Source: Adiantum capillus-veneris (lineage: Eukaryota > Streptophyta > Polypodiopsida > Polypodiales > Pteridaceae). Taken from it: a stretch of DNA of 64,000 nucleotides. The stretch is taken from assembly GCA_014529385.2 (NCBI GenBank), contig CM043952.1:60840119-60904118 (forward strand). Direction: 5' to 3'. Of the stretch, positions 33,259 to 44,787 are shown piece after piece; the stretch's first letter is position 1; each line of letters starts with the position of its first letter. The notes below the pieces were generated by a model. The model worked only from the letters and a program-made list of their open reading frames with translations. It ran no database searches and was not told where the DNA came from. The translations under genes were made by a program, and so were the position numbers.

Positions 33259-33631
33259 AAAATCACACATGAACATCAAAAAAATTTCCTCCCTCTTCAA
33301 ACATTGCCCTTAATGACTTAGTTCCCTTCCACCCCTCCTAAATAGCGTACTCCAGGACGACTGTGTGCATGGGTTGAATAATTGTGTCTATGTATAGGCT
33401 TGGTTGGCTCTACCATGCTTTGAAAATCAATGCAATTAAAACCATTATGATGTGCAAGAGTTGGGTCTTGAGTAATTAACTCAAGGGTTTCTAATGTCGA
33501 GGTTTTTTTATGCTATCTTCCAAAGAGTAAATCTTGTAGCTTGTGTGCTCTTTGCTTGATTGTTTTATCAGGATGCTTTGGTATGCTGATTTCTTGAGCT
33601 GTTGGTATCAATAATGACTGTTGTTGAGCTT

Positions 33632-34345
33632 TTACCCGCCATTGATATGTTGGTTTGCTTTGTGCAAAATGGTGTGGTTGAGTCTTTTGAGACTTAATTT
33701 CCATTGCTTGATCGATTTTACAGTTTGCGAAGAAGATAAGTGCTCCTTTTTCTTCCAAATCCATTTCGTGTTAGGTTCTCTGCTTGAAGATGCTCCTCTT
33801 TGTGTTTTGAACCATGGAACCATTTTTTGTACAATAGATGATGTTTTGGGCACCCAAATTTGAATCCGCTTATCCTTAAGTTGTGCTTTTGATACCCAAA
33901 TTTGCATGACTCCTTGCATGCTACTTGTAGCATTTGCTTGTAGATAGGATGCAGAAGATTGATGGATTTATAGTTTGATCTGTGGGTAACCTCCTTTCCA
34001 TTCCTCTTTGCTTGGTGCAATTGGAACAATGAGTTGTCCGCCTTTAGGTGATAGCTTAAACTGATTGGCATCCCAATCTGGTACTGCCTTATATGTTCGC
34101 ATCCATGAGATTCCAAGAATCATCATCTCATTCATGTGTTCATCTGATAAGGATACAAACTAATGAGGTCATGAACATCCATGTACTATCACAATTAAGT
34201 TGACTACTCCCAATGTTGGTGATCGGTTCTTGTTGCATCCTTTGATAGTCGCTATTCCTGCTGTCAAAGACTGACTTGTTGCTTTCTTGTATGTGGAATA
34301 ATTAACTACATTTACTCAAGATCGTGTATTGACCAATGCATTTGT
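33632..34345 (-). pseudogene. G1 second retropepsin-like domain downstream of integrase
   Basis: The integrase frame continues into VQLNNHSTNALVNTRS, where NTRS occupies the place of the DTGS/DSGA active site. After an in-frame TGA come VNVVNYSTYKKATSQSL, strands around ATIKGCNKNRSPTLGVVNL, two stops, then MMILGISWMRTYKAVPDWD. That last stretch is like the ILG-x-W-h motif ending retropepsins, followed by KLSPKGGQLIVPI. A basic, Gln-rich tail runs to 33632 in the same frame. Retropepsins cleave the polyprotein. This element also has a normal one at 38606-39046. The active-site Asp is Asn and the Gly is Arg, so it is inactive here. Confidence 0.55.
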
Positions 34346-34924
34346 GCTATGATTGTTCAATTGTACTTTGATGTGAAGGTCCATTCCATCTAACCATTCA
34401 TCATCTGTTGACACTACATCTTTTTGCAATTCCCATTGTCGGTCGTATACTTCCAAGGTGTTGATGGAAATAGGTATTTGTTGATTTTTGAGAGCAGCTT
34501 TCCTTTTGAGCACTCGAATTTGAGCTTCCTCTTGGGCTTCATTCATAACCTGCAGTCGTTTTATCTTTCTTTGCTTAGCTGCATGCATCCTTTCTAGCAA
34601 TTCATTGGTTAGTGGCAAATTGTACTTCTTTAAACGACATCCACTAATCCAATTAGCCATTGGTTCACCATCTATGGTGGACAACTTAACTGCTCCACTT
34701 GGAGATACATCTTCAATGATAAACGGTCCATTTTCCTTTTTCTTTAATCTAGAAATGTGTTGCTTAAGGGAATAGACTAAGACTAAGTCCCCTTTTATGA
34801 AGATTTTTGTAATGAGATGGGAATCAGAAATCTGTTTTTGTTTCCGCTTTAGTGCATAGATGTGAGCTACATCAGTTAGCCTTTGCTCATGAAGCTTTTC
34901 GAAATCTTCAAGTCTTTTAGACAA
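34316..34924 (-). pseudogene. pol: G1 integrase C-terminal region (GPY/F module)
   Basis: Contains FIKGDLVLVYSLKQHISRLK and GPFIIEDVSPSGAVKL, the SH3-like GPY/F module that binds DNA and target chromatin. A long basic linker (AAKQRKIKRLQVMNEAQEEA) leads into the second protease-like domain. The frame is open for 202 codons and ends at a TGA that interrupts that domain. No chromodomain is present. Confidence 0.8.
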
Positions 34925-35015
34925 TTCATGTCCAGTTCACTCAAGATTCTTAGCTACCCTTAGTGTCGGCAATAGAAATTCTATTGGCAATATGGCATCA
35001 AGACCATAAACAAGG

Positions 35016-35483
35016 TTAAAGGGTGTAGCATTTAAAGTTTTTTTGAATGAAACTCGATAAGCATAGAGCAGCATTGAGATTCATTTTCCAATCTGTCCTT
35101 CCTGAACTAACCACTTTTGTCCATACTGAGCTAAGAATTTTATATGTATGCTCAGCTTGTCCATTTGCTTGTGGGTGATAGGGAGCTGATTTGTTATGGA
35201 TGACCATAAATTAATTAAGCAGATACTCAATTACCTCATTGAGGAAATGAGTTCCCCTATCACTAACTATTTCTATTGGCAATCCATATCGTGTGAACAC
35301 ATTCTCATATAAGAATGCGGCGGTGGTTCCGGCATCATTCTTTTGAGTTGTTTTAGTTTTGGCCCACTTGGTCAAATAGTCCATAGCTACAATGATATAT
35401 TGAGCTTGGGTTCTATAAGCAGGTGGCTGTATTGGCCCAACAAAATCTATACCCCATTTGTCAAAAGCTCTAGCCCCTATCAT
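35016..35483 (-). pseudogene. pol: G1 integrase catalytic core
   Basis: The RNase-H-fold core that inserts element DNA. The first Asp is in KWGIDFVGPI, the second in IEIVSDRGTHF, and the Glu is in PYHPQANGQAEHTYK, so the D,D-35-E set is present. A frameshift or stop at about 35210 divides the core between the second Asp and the Glu. GQAERT is changed to GQAEHT. Confidence 0.85.
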
Positions 35484-35486
35484 TGG

Positions 35487-35990
35487 TCATAAGGGCATGC
35501 TATCTACACGGGTTGGCATTTTTGCTTGTTGACATGCATCACACCTCCGAACATACTCCTTGGCATCTGCAAAAAGTGTTGGCCACCATATGCCTGCCAT
35601 TAAGATTGCTCTTGCAGTGATGTCACTAGAAAAGTGATCTCCAGCTAATCCAGCATGTGCTTGTTCTACAATGAGAATATATTCGTGTTCATTTGCACAA
35701 AGACAAAGATGTTGACCTTTACCTCTCAGATACAATTGGTTTTCGATAAGAGCATAGTCTCTTGCTTCCTTTCAATTGCTCTTTGACAGCGTTTGCTCAT
35801 ATTCTCATGAAATGTTCGGCTTGATAAGTAAGTAACTAGATAGTTACTCCATTTAGGAACAGGTGACATTTGGAACAATTTTACATGAGGTATGGGTGTT
35901 TGTTTTTGACATTGAGGACAATTCTTCACAAAAGAATGAACATCACTCCTCATAGTTGGCCAAAATACTCCAAGTCTCAAAGTGGGAGTC
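35487..35990 (-). pseudogene. pol: G1 tandem H2C2 zinc-finger region
   Basis: Integrases normally have one HHCC finger that helps assemble the integration complex. Here two candidates follow each other. The first (35990-35880) has HSRTPTLRLGVFWPTMRSDV and CPQC. The second (35670-35510) has AHAGLAGDHFSSDITARAIL, GIWWPTLFADAKEYV and CDAC. The spacer of about 70 codons reads in another frame. The second leads directly to the catalytic core. Confidence 0.65.
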
Positions 35991-36540
35991 CTACTATGGT
36001 AATATGCGCTTGACTTGGGTATTGGATCTTCTCCTCAAGATTAATGCATAAAAGCAATATTCCATCTCGATTTCTTTTGTATAAACTTCCATCTCGTAAT
36101 TGATACATAGCCGATTGCTCAATTAATCCAATTATAATAGGAAGTGGTATTTGCGAATCCACTTGAGCTATGGTCATCAATGATACCATGTTTTCCGACC
36201 ATCGAGGTATCATTTCTACAGAGAACAGATATGAATCTGGTAGATCATCGTGCACTCCGTTATGTGGTTCTCCTAAAACAATCCTTGATAAATGATCTTC
36301 TCTTTGATGAATGGTCCCCTTTTTCACAACTACAGTGAAATCAAATTCCAGAAGAATGATGAACCATCTTACTATTCTTCCTGTGTTGCATGGCTTGTTG
36401 ACCAAGTACAATAAGGCTTGGTGGTCCATAAAGAACACAAATTTGTTTGCTAATAGGTAATGTCTATACTTTTTTACGGCATAGATCATTCCGAGTGCTT
36501 CCCTTTTGGTGGTGGTATAATTCTTTTCTGCCATGTTCAA
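35977..36540 (-). pseudogene. pol: G1 RNase H
   Basis: Degrades the RNA strand of the RNA-DNA hybrid. Visible motifs are NYTTTKREALGMIYAVKKYR (catalytic Glu), FFMDHQALLYLVNKP (Asp) and HQREDHLSRI (distal Asp/His). The first Asp region upstream lies near 36580 and is frameshifted. The frame is open for 187 codons. Confidence 0.8.
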
Positions 36541-36568
36541 CTGTCGGCTAGCATAAAAAATAGAAAAA

Positions 36569-37915
36569 TCAATTTTCCCATCTCGTGGTTAAGCTAGTAT
36601 ACATCCGATGGAAAAATTGGAAGCATCTACATGCTTTCAATATTGGAGCCGAAGTGAGAGCTTGCTTAAGCTTCAGGAAGGATTCTTCACACACCTCAGT
36701 CCATTCAAAGTTTGTGATCAAACTGTACATGGGTTTTGCAATTATAATGTACATGTAAATGAATCGTCTGTAATATCCACAATGTCCCATGAAGGCTTGA
36801 ACCCCCTTGACTGTTATCGGTCTAGGCAAATCAACAATAACATGAATTTTATCCATATCAGTATAGATATGCCATTTTTAGACACTATATGTCCAAGAAT
36901 TTTTCTTTGTCTACTCATGAATGTGCACTTTTCAAGATTTAAGCAAATCCTATAAAGACTACATTTTTTGAATACCTTTTTGAGATGTTCAAAATGATCA
37001 GCCCAATTGATAATGTACGCATAGATCATCCATATATACTTCCAAGAAATTCCTAAGATATCCTTTAAAAGCATGTCTCATCAATCTTTGAAAGGTGGCA
37101 GGAGCATTATTTAACCCAAAAGACATAACCCAATAGGCAAAAATACCCCATTCAATTGCAAAAGTAGTTTTATGCTAGTCCTTGGGATCAACCAAAAGTT
37201 GATTGTATCTCAAAAATCTATCTAAAAAGCTGTAAGCTTCTTTTCGTGCAACTCGTTCTAAAACATGCTCAGTGATTGGAAGAGCAAAGTTGTCTCTAAT
37301 GGTAGCTGCATTCACTTTCTTGAGATTCACACACACTCGTAATTTTCCATTTTTCTTGGGCACTACCACAATTGGAGACACCCAATCTGTGTGTTCAATT
37401 TCATAAATGAATTCGGCTTCCTTTAGTTTTTTAATCTCTTCTTTGATCTTTTTGGAAAATGTTTCATTATATGTGTATGGCCTTTGTCTACTTGGTTTAG
37501 TATCATCTCTCATGGGTATGGTATGTCGACAAATGTCTTGATCAACACCCTTGAGATCCTTATAAGACCAAGCAAAGGTATCTCGGTATTCTTTTAGTAA
37601 GCTTAACGAAAGCTCTTCTTCTTCTTTCGTAAGGTCATTTGCAATGTAGGTTGGTCTAAGCTCTTCTCTTGGTTCTGCCAGATCTATCTTTTTTGCGTTT
37701 TCAGGTCCCTCGTAGGACTCACCCTGTTTTTGTAGTTCCCTGACAGGTTGTTTGACTATAATTTTTCGGTTTTGGAGAGTATATTTCTTGTAATGGGATG
37801 GAACGTTCATTACATCTTTACCATCCTCTTCTGTGGTTTCCATTTCCATCGTATATATCTCCTTTAGAGCTATTTTCAACTCTTGATACTTCTTTTTCCG
37901 TTCAACTCGTGTCAT
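36569..37915 (-). pseudogene. pol: G1 reverse transcriptase
   Basis: Copies element RNA into DNA. From 37915: DTFAWSYKDLKGVD, RQRPYTYN, DWVSPIVVVPKKNGKLRVCV and AYSFLDRFLRYNQ, where the catalytic Asp is kept but FSGYNQ is altered. A TAG at 37175 replaces the Gln of the usual DQHKT. Past it, FGLNNAPATFQRL and VYMDDLCVH are present, with YMDD at 37025-37036, then frameshifts. The thumb/connection part GVQAFMGHCGYYRRF lies at 36856-36569. Not functional. Confidence 0.9.
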
Positions 37916-37930
37916 GGTTGAATCCTTGTA

Positions 37931-38600
37931 CTAGTTTTTAGGTTTTTCTTGAGTTTCCTTTCTTGTTTTTCTCAGTGTTTTTGTCATTTCAAGTTCTTCG
38001 TTTAAAGGATATCTACTAGTGATTTTGTCCTTAACACAATCATGTACATCTATCTGCATCAAGAACTGTGTTCTACTTGAGAGTGATGGCATAGGTTTAG
38101 TTTTCAAGTTTCTCTTGTCTCTTTTTCGTCTATACCATTTTTGTCTTCTCGATTTCTGGTTTGGAAAGTCAAAAAAAAATTCCTCTCCTCCTTTCATGAG
38201 TAGTTTAGCTCTCACATGTTCTTTTTTTTACCCCAAATCATTTGAGGTAGCTGAGCGTTCTTCTAACTGATCTATTGCATCATAGTAGAGGTCTGAAAAG
38301 ACTTGTTGATCTTTCATCAAGTCCTTGGATTCCGGAATTTGTCTTCAATGTGAAGGGTTGAGATCATTTGGATGGGAATTATATCATAGCCATCCTTGTT
38401 GCAAAATTGAATAGGTATAGACGTGTTTACAAATACATCCATTGTTGCTAAAATTTGAGTCTACTCGAATGGCTCAAACAAATTCTCTAAAAAGGGTTCA
38501 GGTATATAGGTTGTCTGTGTAATCCCTTTCTAAGATACATTCTTCTCGTTTTAAGCTCCCATTTTTTGAGGCTCCACACATCCAAATAGGAGCGTCTTTG
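37931..38600 (-). pseudogene. G1 protease to reverse transcriptase linker
   Basis: A basic segment (38215-37931) with MRAKLLMKGGEEFFFDFPNQ and Lys/Arg-rich runs corresponds to the G3 segment at 62681-63097. No enzymatic motif. The stretch 38220-38600 is frame-broken. Confidence 0.6.
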
Positions 38601-38605
38601 TTCAA

Positions 38606-39046
38606 CTAAGATGGAAGCTTAGTTTCAGCCGAAGAGACTGAATCGAATTCTTGTATGGGCGTTTTCATGACATCTCTATAAGTGTGATCTTTTAGATTAA
38701 CTCTTATTATTGATCCCACTTGCTTCAAGTACATATAATTGTTTCCCCAATCTTGGATGAGTTGTACTTGTCGCATGAAAGGTCTTCCCAAGATGATTTT
38801 GTAATTGAGTTTCTTCCCAAAGTCTACTATGGAAAAAGTGTGTTGATATTCAATCCCACAGGAATTAAGTATCACTTTTTCAAGCAATCCTAAGGGTTTT
38901 TTTATATGTCCATCAGCCAATTGCAATTTTGTTTGAGTTTGTCTAATGGCTGGTTGTCCCCAGGATTCCCATACTGCTTTTGTGGCTATGGCTATGCCTA
39001 CCCCACTATTTATTATTGCCATGGTTTCTATGTCATTATATTTCAT
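38606..39046 (-). pseudogene. pol: G1 retropepsin (standard position)
   Basis: Aspartic protease that processes the polyprotein. The active site reads AIINSGVGIAIATKAVWESW, Asn replacing the Asp of IIDSGAG. The flap and C-terminal strands LADGHIKKPLG, GIEYQHTFSIVDF and YKIILGRPFMRQ are well conserved against G3 (61753-62739). The active-site change implies loss of activity. Confidence 0.85.
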
Positions 39047-39085
39047 TGGAAGGGCTATGTTTCCTTCTTTCCCTTCGTAGTATTC

Positions 39086-40238
39086 TCAGATTTTGTTCAT
39101 TGAAACGGATCTAATCCCTTTGTTGTCCATTTTGTGTTTCAACTTTTCCTTTTTTTTTGCGATTAACTCTGTTATTCCCACCTTCTCTAGAGTTTTTTGT
39201 AGATCATTCCATAAATATGGCCTGATTTTTAGTAGTTCTCCTAAAGTAAGAGTGCATTGGATGAGTGTAGACATGATTGATTGGATGTTGTCTACTTCTA
39301 GGGTTTGTTCTGCTCTTTTTACATGAGTGGTTTTACACGTTGTGGATTCATCTTCATTATCTGCCAAGTAAGAGGGTAGTGTTTTCAAGGTCAATGGCTT
39401 AGACATTCATGAAGCTTCAGATCCACAATCCCCATACAAGGATTGTACATCCATGTCCATGTTAGGAGGTAGGTTGTCTAACCAAACTTCCTCTATAAGA
39501 GCTGACTTCAGAGTTAAGCTTCCATCATTAATCTCTCTAACTTTTTCCCATAAGTGTCATGGCCAGTCTTCTTCTACAAATGGAATTCCGTCTAAGGAAT
39601 CTTCGTTGTCCGGCACTATAAGTTCAGGCTCTTTTGTTTCAAGGTGGGGTTCTACCACCACTTTGGATTTTTCTTTATTGTTTTCTACTACAAGCTCCTC
39701 AGGTTTTGTCATACTCTCGAGCTTGGGTTTTTGTTTTTCTAGCATCTCTTGCGTGATTCTTACCAAATTTTGATAAGCTTCAAGCTTAGCTACTTCCATG
39801 TCTGGAGAAGGATAGTTTTTCCATTTGTTTTCATGTTTTGGCCTGCTTTAAGTCCCGCTTGGTAAGCTTCCAAGGCTGTATTAATTGGCTCAAAAACTTT
39901 GTCAATCAAAAATTGATCCTCCAGATTTCATGGTGTTTCTTTGATTTTGCTTCCAGTTTCTTTCACCTTTTGTTGGAATAGCTTCTTTGCTTTCTCCTCG
40001 ATTTCAGCCCTTTGTTTTTGTTTTCTCATCTCATACCTTTTTTTCTGCTTCTCTTGGTCTTTTGAGAGGAAATTTTTGTTTTCTCCGAGTCATCAGAGGA
40101 GTTATGTTTCTTTTTCTTAGCCTGGGCTCTGGTGATTACCTTGATTGGAACAATCGGTTCACTCTCAGATGAGCTACTAGGTATCATTTGGACTACGTTC
40201 ACTACTATTTTTCCTTGTTCAAAGGATTTTTTGGACAA
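39086..40238 (-). pseudogene. G1 gag-protease linker
   Basis: Several short frames: 40238-40026 (PIKVITRAQAKKKK), 39799-39557 (acidic), and 39406-39086 with LPSYLADNEDE and LTLGELLKIRPYLWNDLQKT. They match the G3 linker (60700-61950) in order. A low-complexity basic and acidic spacer, frame-broken. Confidence 0.65.
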
Positions 40239-40239
40239 T

Positions 40240-41310
40240 CTTCACGGAAGTGTCCTCCCTTTTCGCAACCTTGTATGCAATAAGCTTCAACTAAATTGAG
40301 GTTCTTGTCAGACTCTAGGCATTCATTGTTTCAATGATCATCTGCACCACAATTATGACAGTTTCCAATTCCTGACTTAATCATGGGTCTTACCATAGGA
40401 GGTCTAACACCTTGATTAGCTACATAATACACTGGTGCAAGCAATGATAGAGTATAAGTCACAGGTTCCTCCATTGGCGGTGGATGTGAATTATATCAAT
40501 CACCTTCTACCATTACTGTAGATGGAGTAGGCTCAGCATAGGGTATAACAAGCACTAGTGCTTGTTCATCTATGACTCCCTCTGAATGCATGTACTTTAC
40601 AGATAGTGCATTATGTTCCAGATATGGAGGTTGTTGACCCAACACACGTTGAGGTCTTTCCATACCCATCGATGGTCTTTGAGCTTGGATCCTATTATGT
40701 TGATATATGTACATGGGTTGTCCTTGTGACCTCATAGGCACGTATTGAACATTTCCATCATACTTTGGTCGGTAATAGCACTCATTGGTCTCATGGTTGG
40801 TCTATTTTCCCTCAATTGCACACCATTTCTGCAGCCTAATTGGTTGTCCCTGTTGAGGTATCCCTTGTCCTGGTCCCTTAATAGGTGATTTTTGCATGTT
40901 ATTCATCATGTCATTTATCCTTTTGAGCATGTCTTCTATGGCTGAAAGCGGTGCTGCAGCAACCGTTCCCACTTGTGCTGGTTTGGTGGATGCTATTTTC
41001 TTGCTTTGGTTATCCTTAGGGACATCTTCTTCATTGAAAATATCACAATTGTCTCATAAGTCAATAGCATCTGACACACACTCTTCTAGGGTTGTATGCT
41101 TCTTGCTATAGAGTATAGCATGAAGTTCTTTGTTTAGCAGTCACTCTAGAAACAATGATACTAGTCTTTCTTCTACAGGTATCTCTAGATTTGGGCCTCT
41201 TGCAATGTATTGTTTCATTCGAGTTGCACAATCCCTAATAGAATCACCTTGTTTCTATTGAAAGCTATAGATTTGAGCTACCATATTGTGTTTGATCCCT
41301 ATTTTGGAAC
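40240..41310 (-). pseudogene. gag: G1 gag (N-terminally truncated) with two zinc knuckles
   Basis: The retrotransposon gag domain is visible as DSIRDCATRMKQYIARGPNL and NKELHAILYSKKHTTLEECV with stops. A Pro/Gln-rich region with MERPQRVLGQQPPY follows. Two Cys-His motifs lie near 40360-40230: CHNCGADDH followed by a TGA where Trp is expected, and CEKGGHFREDC. Gag packages the RNA. Confidence 0.75.
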
Positions 41311-41314
41311 AAGC

Positions 41315-41500
41315 GGAAATAATGTCATATAAACCCCCAAAGTTCAAAATTGAAATGCAATGACAAAAAAAAAAAAAACAAAAGTGCCACAATGTAAACT
41401 CTTAAGTTGGAAGAGAAATCCGAGCTTGATTTGGTACTTAACTCACATGTATTGCCTATGGTACTAAAGCCCTAGAGGTTCCCAGTGTGGGCACTTTTCC
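41315..41500 (+). mobile_element. LTR fragment with primer-site-like sequence, opposite to G1
   Basis: Reverse-complement match to 6185-6360. The plus strand reads CCTATGGTACTAAAGCCCTAG at about 41454. It abuts the truncated G1 gag, so an end-to-end junction of two elements lies near 41310. Confidence 0.45.
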
Positions 41501-42029
41501 TTGAAAAGCAAAAAGCCCAAGGCATACAAAATAAGCACCATACCCAAAATTGAATCAGTGTGAAAAACTTTCGGGGGCCAAAGAAAAGAAAATAATTCAA
41601 GCGATGATCTCATAAGCAATTCCTTTTATCATAGCTTAACTAGATGGTCTTTTAGGTATAGCCTCTAGTCAGCCCTTGAACATGAAATACTTTGCTCTTG
41701 CGATTACAACTTAATTGACCAAAGAGAATTGAGAAGCTTGCCCATGGTATTAATAGGTGACCTCTAGTGCCTCTCGACCGTTAAAAGTAGCGACCCCAGA
41801 CTTGTTTAGTTTTTTACCTTTACAACTACTTATGCATTTGATTATATTATAGTTTAATGTTTATTGCTAACAAATTGTTTAGTATTTTGTTACCAATCAA
41901 TTTGTGTGCCTACAACTCTGCATATGCTTTTTAATTGTATATGAGAATGCAACTATTGTGCCAATTTTGGTTGATTTTGCAGTGATTGAAGAAGGCTAAG
42001 GACATTCAATTTCGGATTCCAGCTCGACG
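41501..42029. other. Gene-free stretch
   Basis: No ORF or repeat recognised. AT-rich with short open runs only. Confidence 0.4.
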
Positions 42030-42384
42030 AACGGGTTTCATCTCAATAGCTTCTGAGGACGGAATTTACATCTAACATGCCTTATGGACACCCTTCAAGG
42101 GACACCTTATCATTATCTGATTAAGTCATGGATTGGGCTTGTCGGTCCAATAGGTGTGTAGGTGATCTCCGATGAGAGACGCATCACTTATTCCATTTTT
42201 ACAGCATTTTTACTATGACCGACCACTGTGGACGTCCATGAGTGAATGGATCAAACTCTTATAAAAGGTCCATTTGACCTAAAAATCCTCATTCTGGGAG
42301 GTTCATGCTAAGAAGTTCGCTTCCTCCCCCTCTATCTTCTTCTCTTTCATGTGCTCACGGGGGGGAGGGGGGGGGGTGTGTATG

Positions 42385-42441
<57 letters not shown>

Positions 42442-42670
42442 TCGAGCATTGTGGCAGCATCGGCAGTGACAGGGCGGTTGAGCGCGGTGAAAACGGCGAA
42501 TCCTTCTTCTTCGCAACACAGGATCCTTCACGATGGAAGCATTGAGGGATGAGTGACACACTGTTGCCCCTTTGAGCTTGCTAGGACTGTCTGGTTGTGT
42601 GCTTGCAGCCATTCGTGGCTCGCACACAATGTTTTGAAAAGTTTCCAGCCTCCGACATGTGCGGCAAAGC
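42030..42670 (+). repeat. Dispersed repeat shared with 6920-7620
   Basis: Same two blocks and order as at 6920-7620, here with a G-run (42360-42376) and about 50 bp of GA (42390-42438) at the microsatellite position. It leads into the LINE fragment. Confidence 0.65.
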
Positions 42671-42819
42671 GCACATAAGGAAAACCCATGCATTGTGTAC
42701 AACAATGAAACACTTGAAGTTGTTAAGAGATTTGAGTACCTTGGCCTTGAGGTTCCATCCAATCACAAGTGGCATGAATGTGCTATGCCACGTTTGGAAG
42801 CAGGAAAGAGAGCATATTA
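42630..42819 (+). pseudogene. LINE reverse transcriptase fragment, upstream half
   Basis: A plus-strand frame reads LEVVKRFEYLGLEVPSNHKW and CAMPRLEAGKRAYY, the post-catalytic YLG region of non-LTR reverse transcriptases. The G2 element interrupts the frame at 42820. Joining across the TATTA target duplication restores the same frame at 51773, so both halves are one LINE. Confidence 0.75.
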
Positions 42820-44428
42820 TGTAATGGAATTGGTCTATTTAATTTGAGAGTAGCGGAAATTAATGAGAGTACTTTTGAGAAATGACTTTGTGAGCATAGC
42901 GGGTGAACATAATTGAAGATACCAACATGATCATAGCAATTAGTTAACATGGCATGAACAATACTTTTGCAAGAGAGAGAATTTAGAGAACATGACAACA
43001 GTTGAGGACCGGATTTATGTGGAGCCGGTCCCCCCTTCAACAAGCATTTGTATTATGATTTCTCCCATTAAGAGAGACTTGTTACAATACAATCTTTGTG
43101 TTCCTAGTGACCTAGGAGATGCAATGAAGATGGAAAGCTTCATGCATCACAAACATAACATAAACTTGAAGAAAGCTTTAACTATTCCAAGCCTCAGTCC
43201 CAAGACCTCAAACACCTTCGAAGGTGGAGAGAGCTAGAAGGAATGAGGGTAGGGAAGAGGAAGAAGAAACATTTCGTAGGAGAAAGAATTAGTTCCTCAC
43301 TTATCATAACTCTTGTTGCTAGCATACATAATAGCATACTAATGAAGAAGAAGGAGATGGCAAGCTTGAGCATTGAAGCATGGCTCTTGGTTGGATTTGC
43401 ACTCCATATCCAAGAGTGTTGGTGTAGGCTCTCAACCTCTACTTGCTTGGAGAAGGAGAGGGAGCCCTTGCACTTTTCATAGCACACAATGAGAGTGTTG
43501 TTGAGTGTGTGTGGGTAAGTATACCCCCTAAGCAACCCCCTAGCTTGCTTGGGTCAGCCCCCCCTTGTAGCTCATGCTTGAAGCTCATTGGACCCCTCCA
43601 GGCCTAGCCAATCATAAGCAGGAGGCATTACAAGCAGCAAGGGTAGCCTTGAGACAAGTGTCCCCCTTTCCTCTTTGAGAGAGAGGGCTAGATAAATGCT
43701 AAATCAATTAAATAAATCTCCTAAATTATTATTGGACCCCTTGGGTGGCCAACCAATAGGCTTCAGGCACACTATGAGGGCAACATGAGGAGGAACTTGA
43801 CAAGTGTCCCTTTTGCTTTCTTTGTACCATGCATGCCTTGTGTGAGTGTGTGGGTGTTATCTCTTATCTCCCCTCATGTAGGGCTCACCCCCTCCTTGTA
43901 GGGATTAAATATTTTGACTTTTTGACACCTCAAGCCCCTCATGCATAGGCCCAGTTCCCACCACAAGCTTTTCTCTTAAGCACTTTAAGCTTGGGCTGTG
44001 TTCTCACCTCAAGTGCAACCCTAGCATCTCAAGCATGTCAAGCACCTCAAGCATCTCAATCATTAAGCAGCTCAAGCATCTCAAGCACCTCAATCATCAA
44101 GCAGGACAAGCACCTCGAGCTGGGTCTGGTTCCTGCGCCTCAAGTTTAGCCCTAGCTTACCTAAGGTCAAAGGACTTGTACACACATTATTGGAGGTCTT
44201 CAATGAAGCTAACCCTAAGGTCTTATGCTCCATTTTTTAGCCTTGCTCTTTGATAGACCATCTCTTATTTATTTGGGCCCCTTTACCATTAGCCCCGTGT
44301 TGAGATAGATCTATAAGTATATGTCTATATCTTAACACTTGTTCCCGTTTCTTCTCCCACATTAAGTGATCAATTTAATATGAGAATCATTTGGGTTGGT
44401 TAGATATTAGATATTAGATTTTATGACA
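42820..44428 (-). repeat. G2 3' LTR
   Basis: 1,609 bp, TG...CA ends. It holds a short minisatellite of TCAAGCACC/TCAAGCATC units near 44020-44120. A long open stretch at 43243-43482 is shared with the other LTR and is not a gene. Confidence 0.93.
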
Positions 44429-44443
44429 TTACCTCTCTCTTGA
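44429..44443 (-). promoter_or_regulatory. G2 polypurine tract
   Basis: The minus strand reads AAGAGAGAGGTAA directly before the 3' LTR, the expected site of plus-strand DNA priming. A nearby palindrome ATAGTCG...CGACTAT lies at about 44447-44466. Confidence 0.75.
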
Positions 44444-44787
44444 AATCATAGTCGTCCTCGACTATGAGGTAGAATAGATAAAGCCTTAGTCATTAGTCAA
44501 TTTTACTTAGCGGGTAGAGGATCCCTTTTTACCCTACGACATCTTTCCAAGATGGATGACTAATCCATTTGGTGCTTGGGAGATATAACTGCCGCAAGCA
44601 TGTCTGCTCTTTAGTCCATTTCATTCTCCTAAAGTAGAGTAACAAATTCTACTTGGTGTTTGAGAGACGTCGTCATCACAAACATGATTCTAAGCATGCA
44701 TACTAGTTAAATTTGTGCACAATTAAAAAGAGGACTAGTCTTATAAGACAAAAACATGAGTCATTTAAAAGAAATTTGTACATTTGC

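Larger units (their letters stand above)
33513..41310 (-). mobile_element. G1: degenerate Ty3/gypsy retrotransposon, 5'-truncated
   Basis: Minus-strand order gag, protease, reverse transcriptase, RNase H, integrase, then a second protease-like domain. It is the same family as G3 at 55.35-64 kb, sharing the IYEIEHTDWVSPIVVVPKKN stretch of reverse transcriptase. The gag N-terminus is lost at about 41310, where an oppositely oriented LTR fragment begins. No LTR of its own was found, and many stops and frameshifts are present. Confidence 0.9.

Noticed and set aside
42659-42847. 62-codon ORF as a stand-alone gene
   Set aside because: Its first part is the LINE frame and its last residues are G2 LTR sequence.
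43243-43482. 79-codon ORF, repeated at 50575-50814
   Set aside because: It lies at the same position of both G2 LTRs and has no motif; conservation is explained by LTR duplication.
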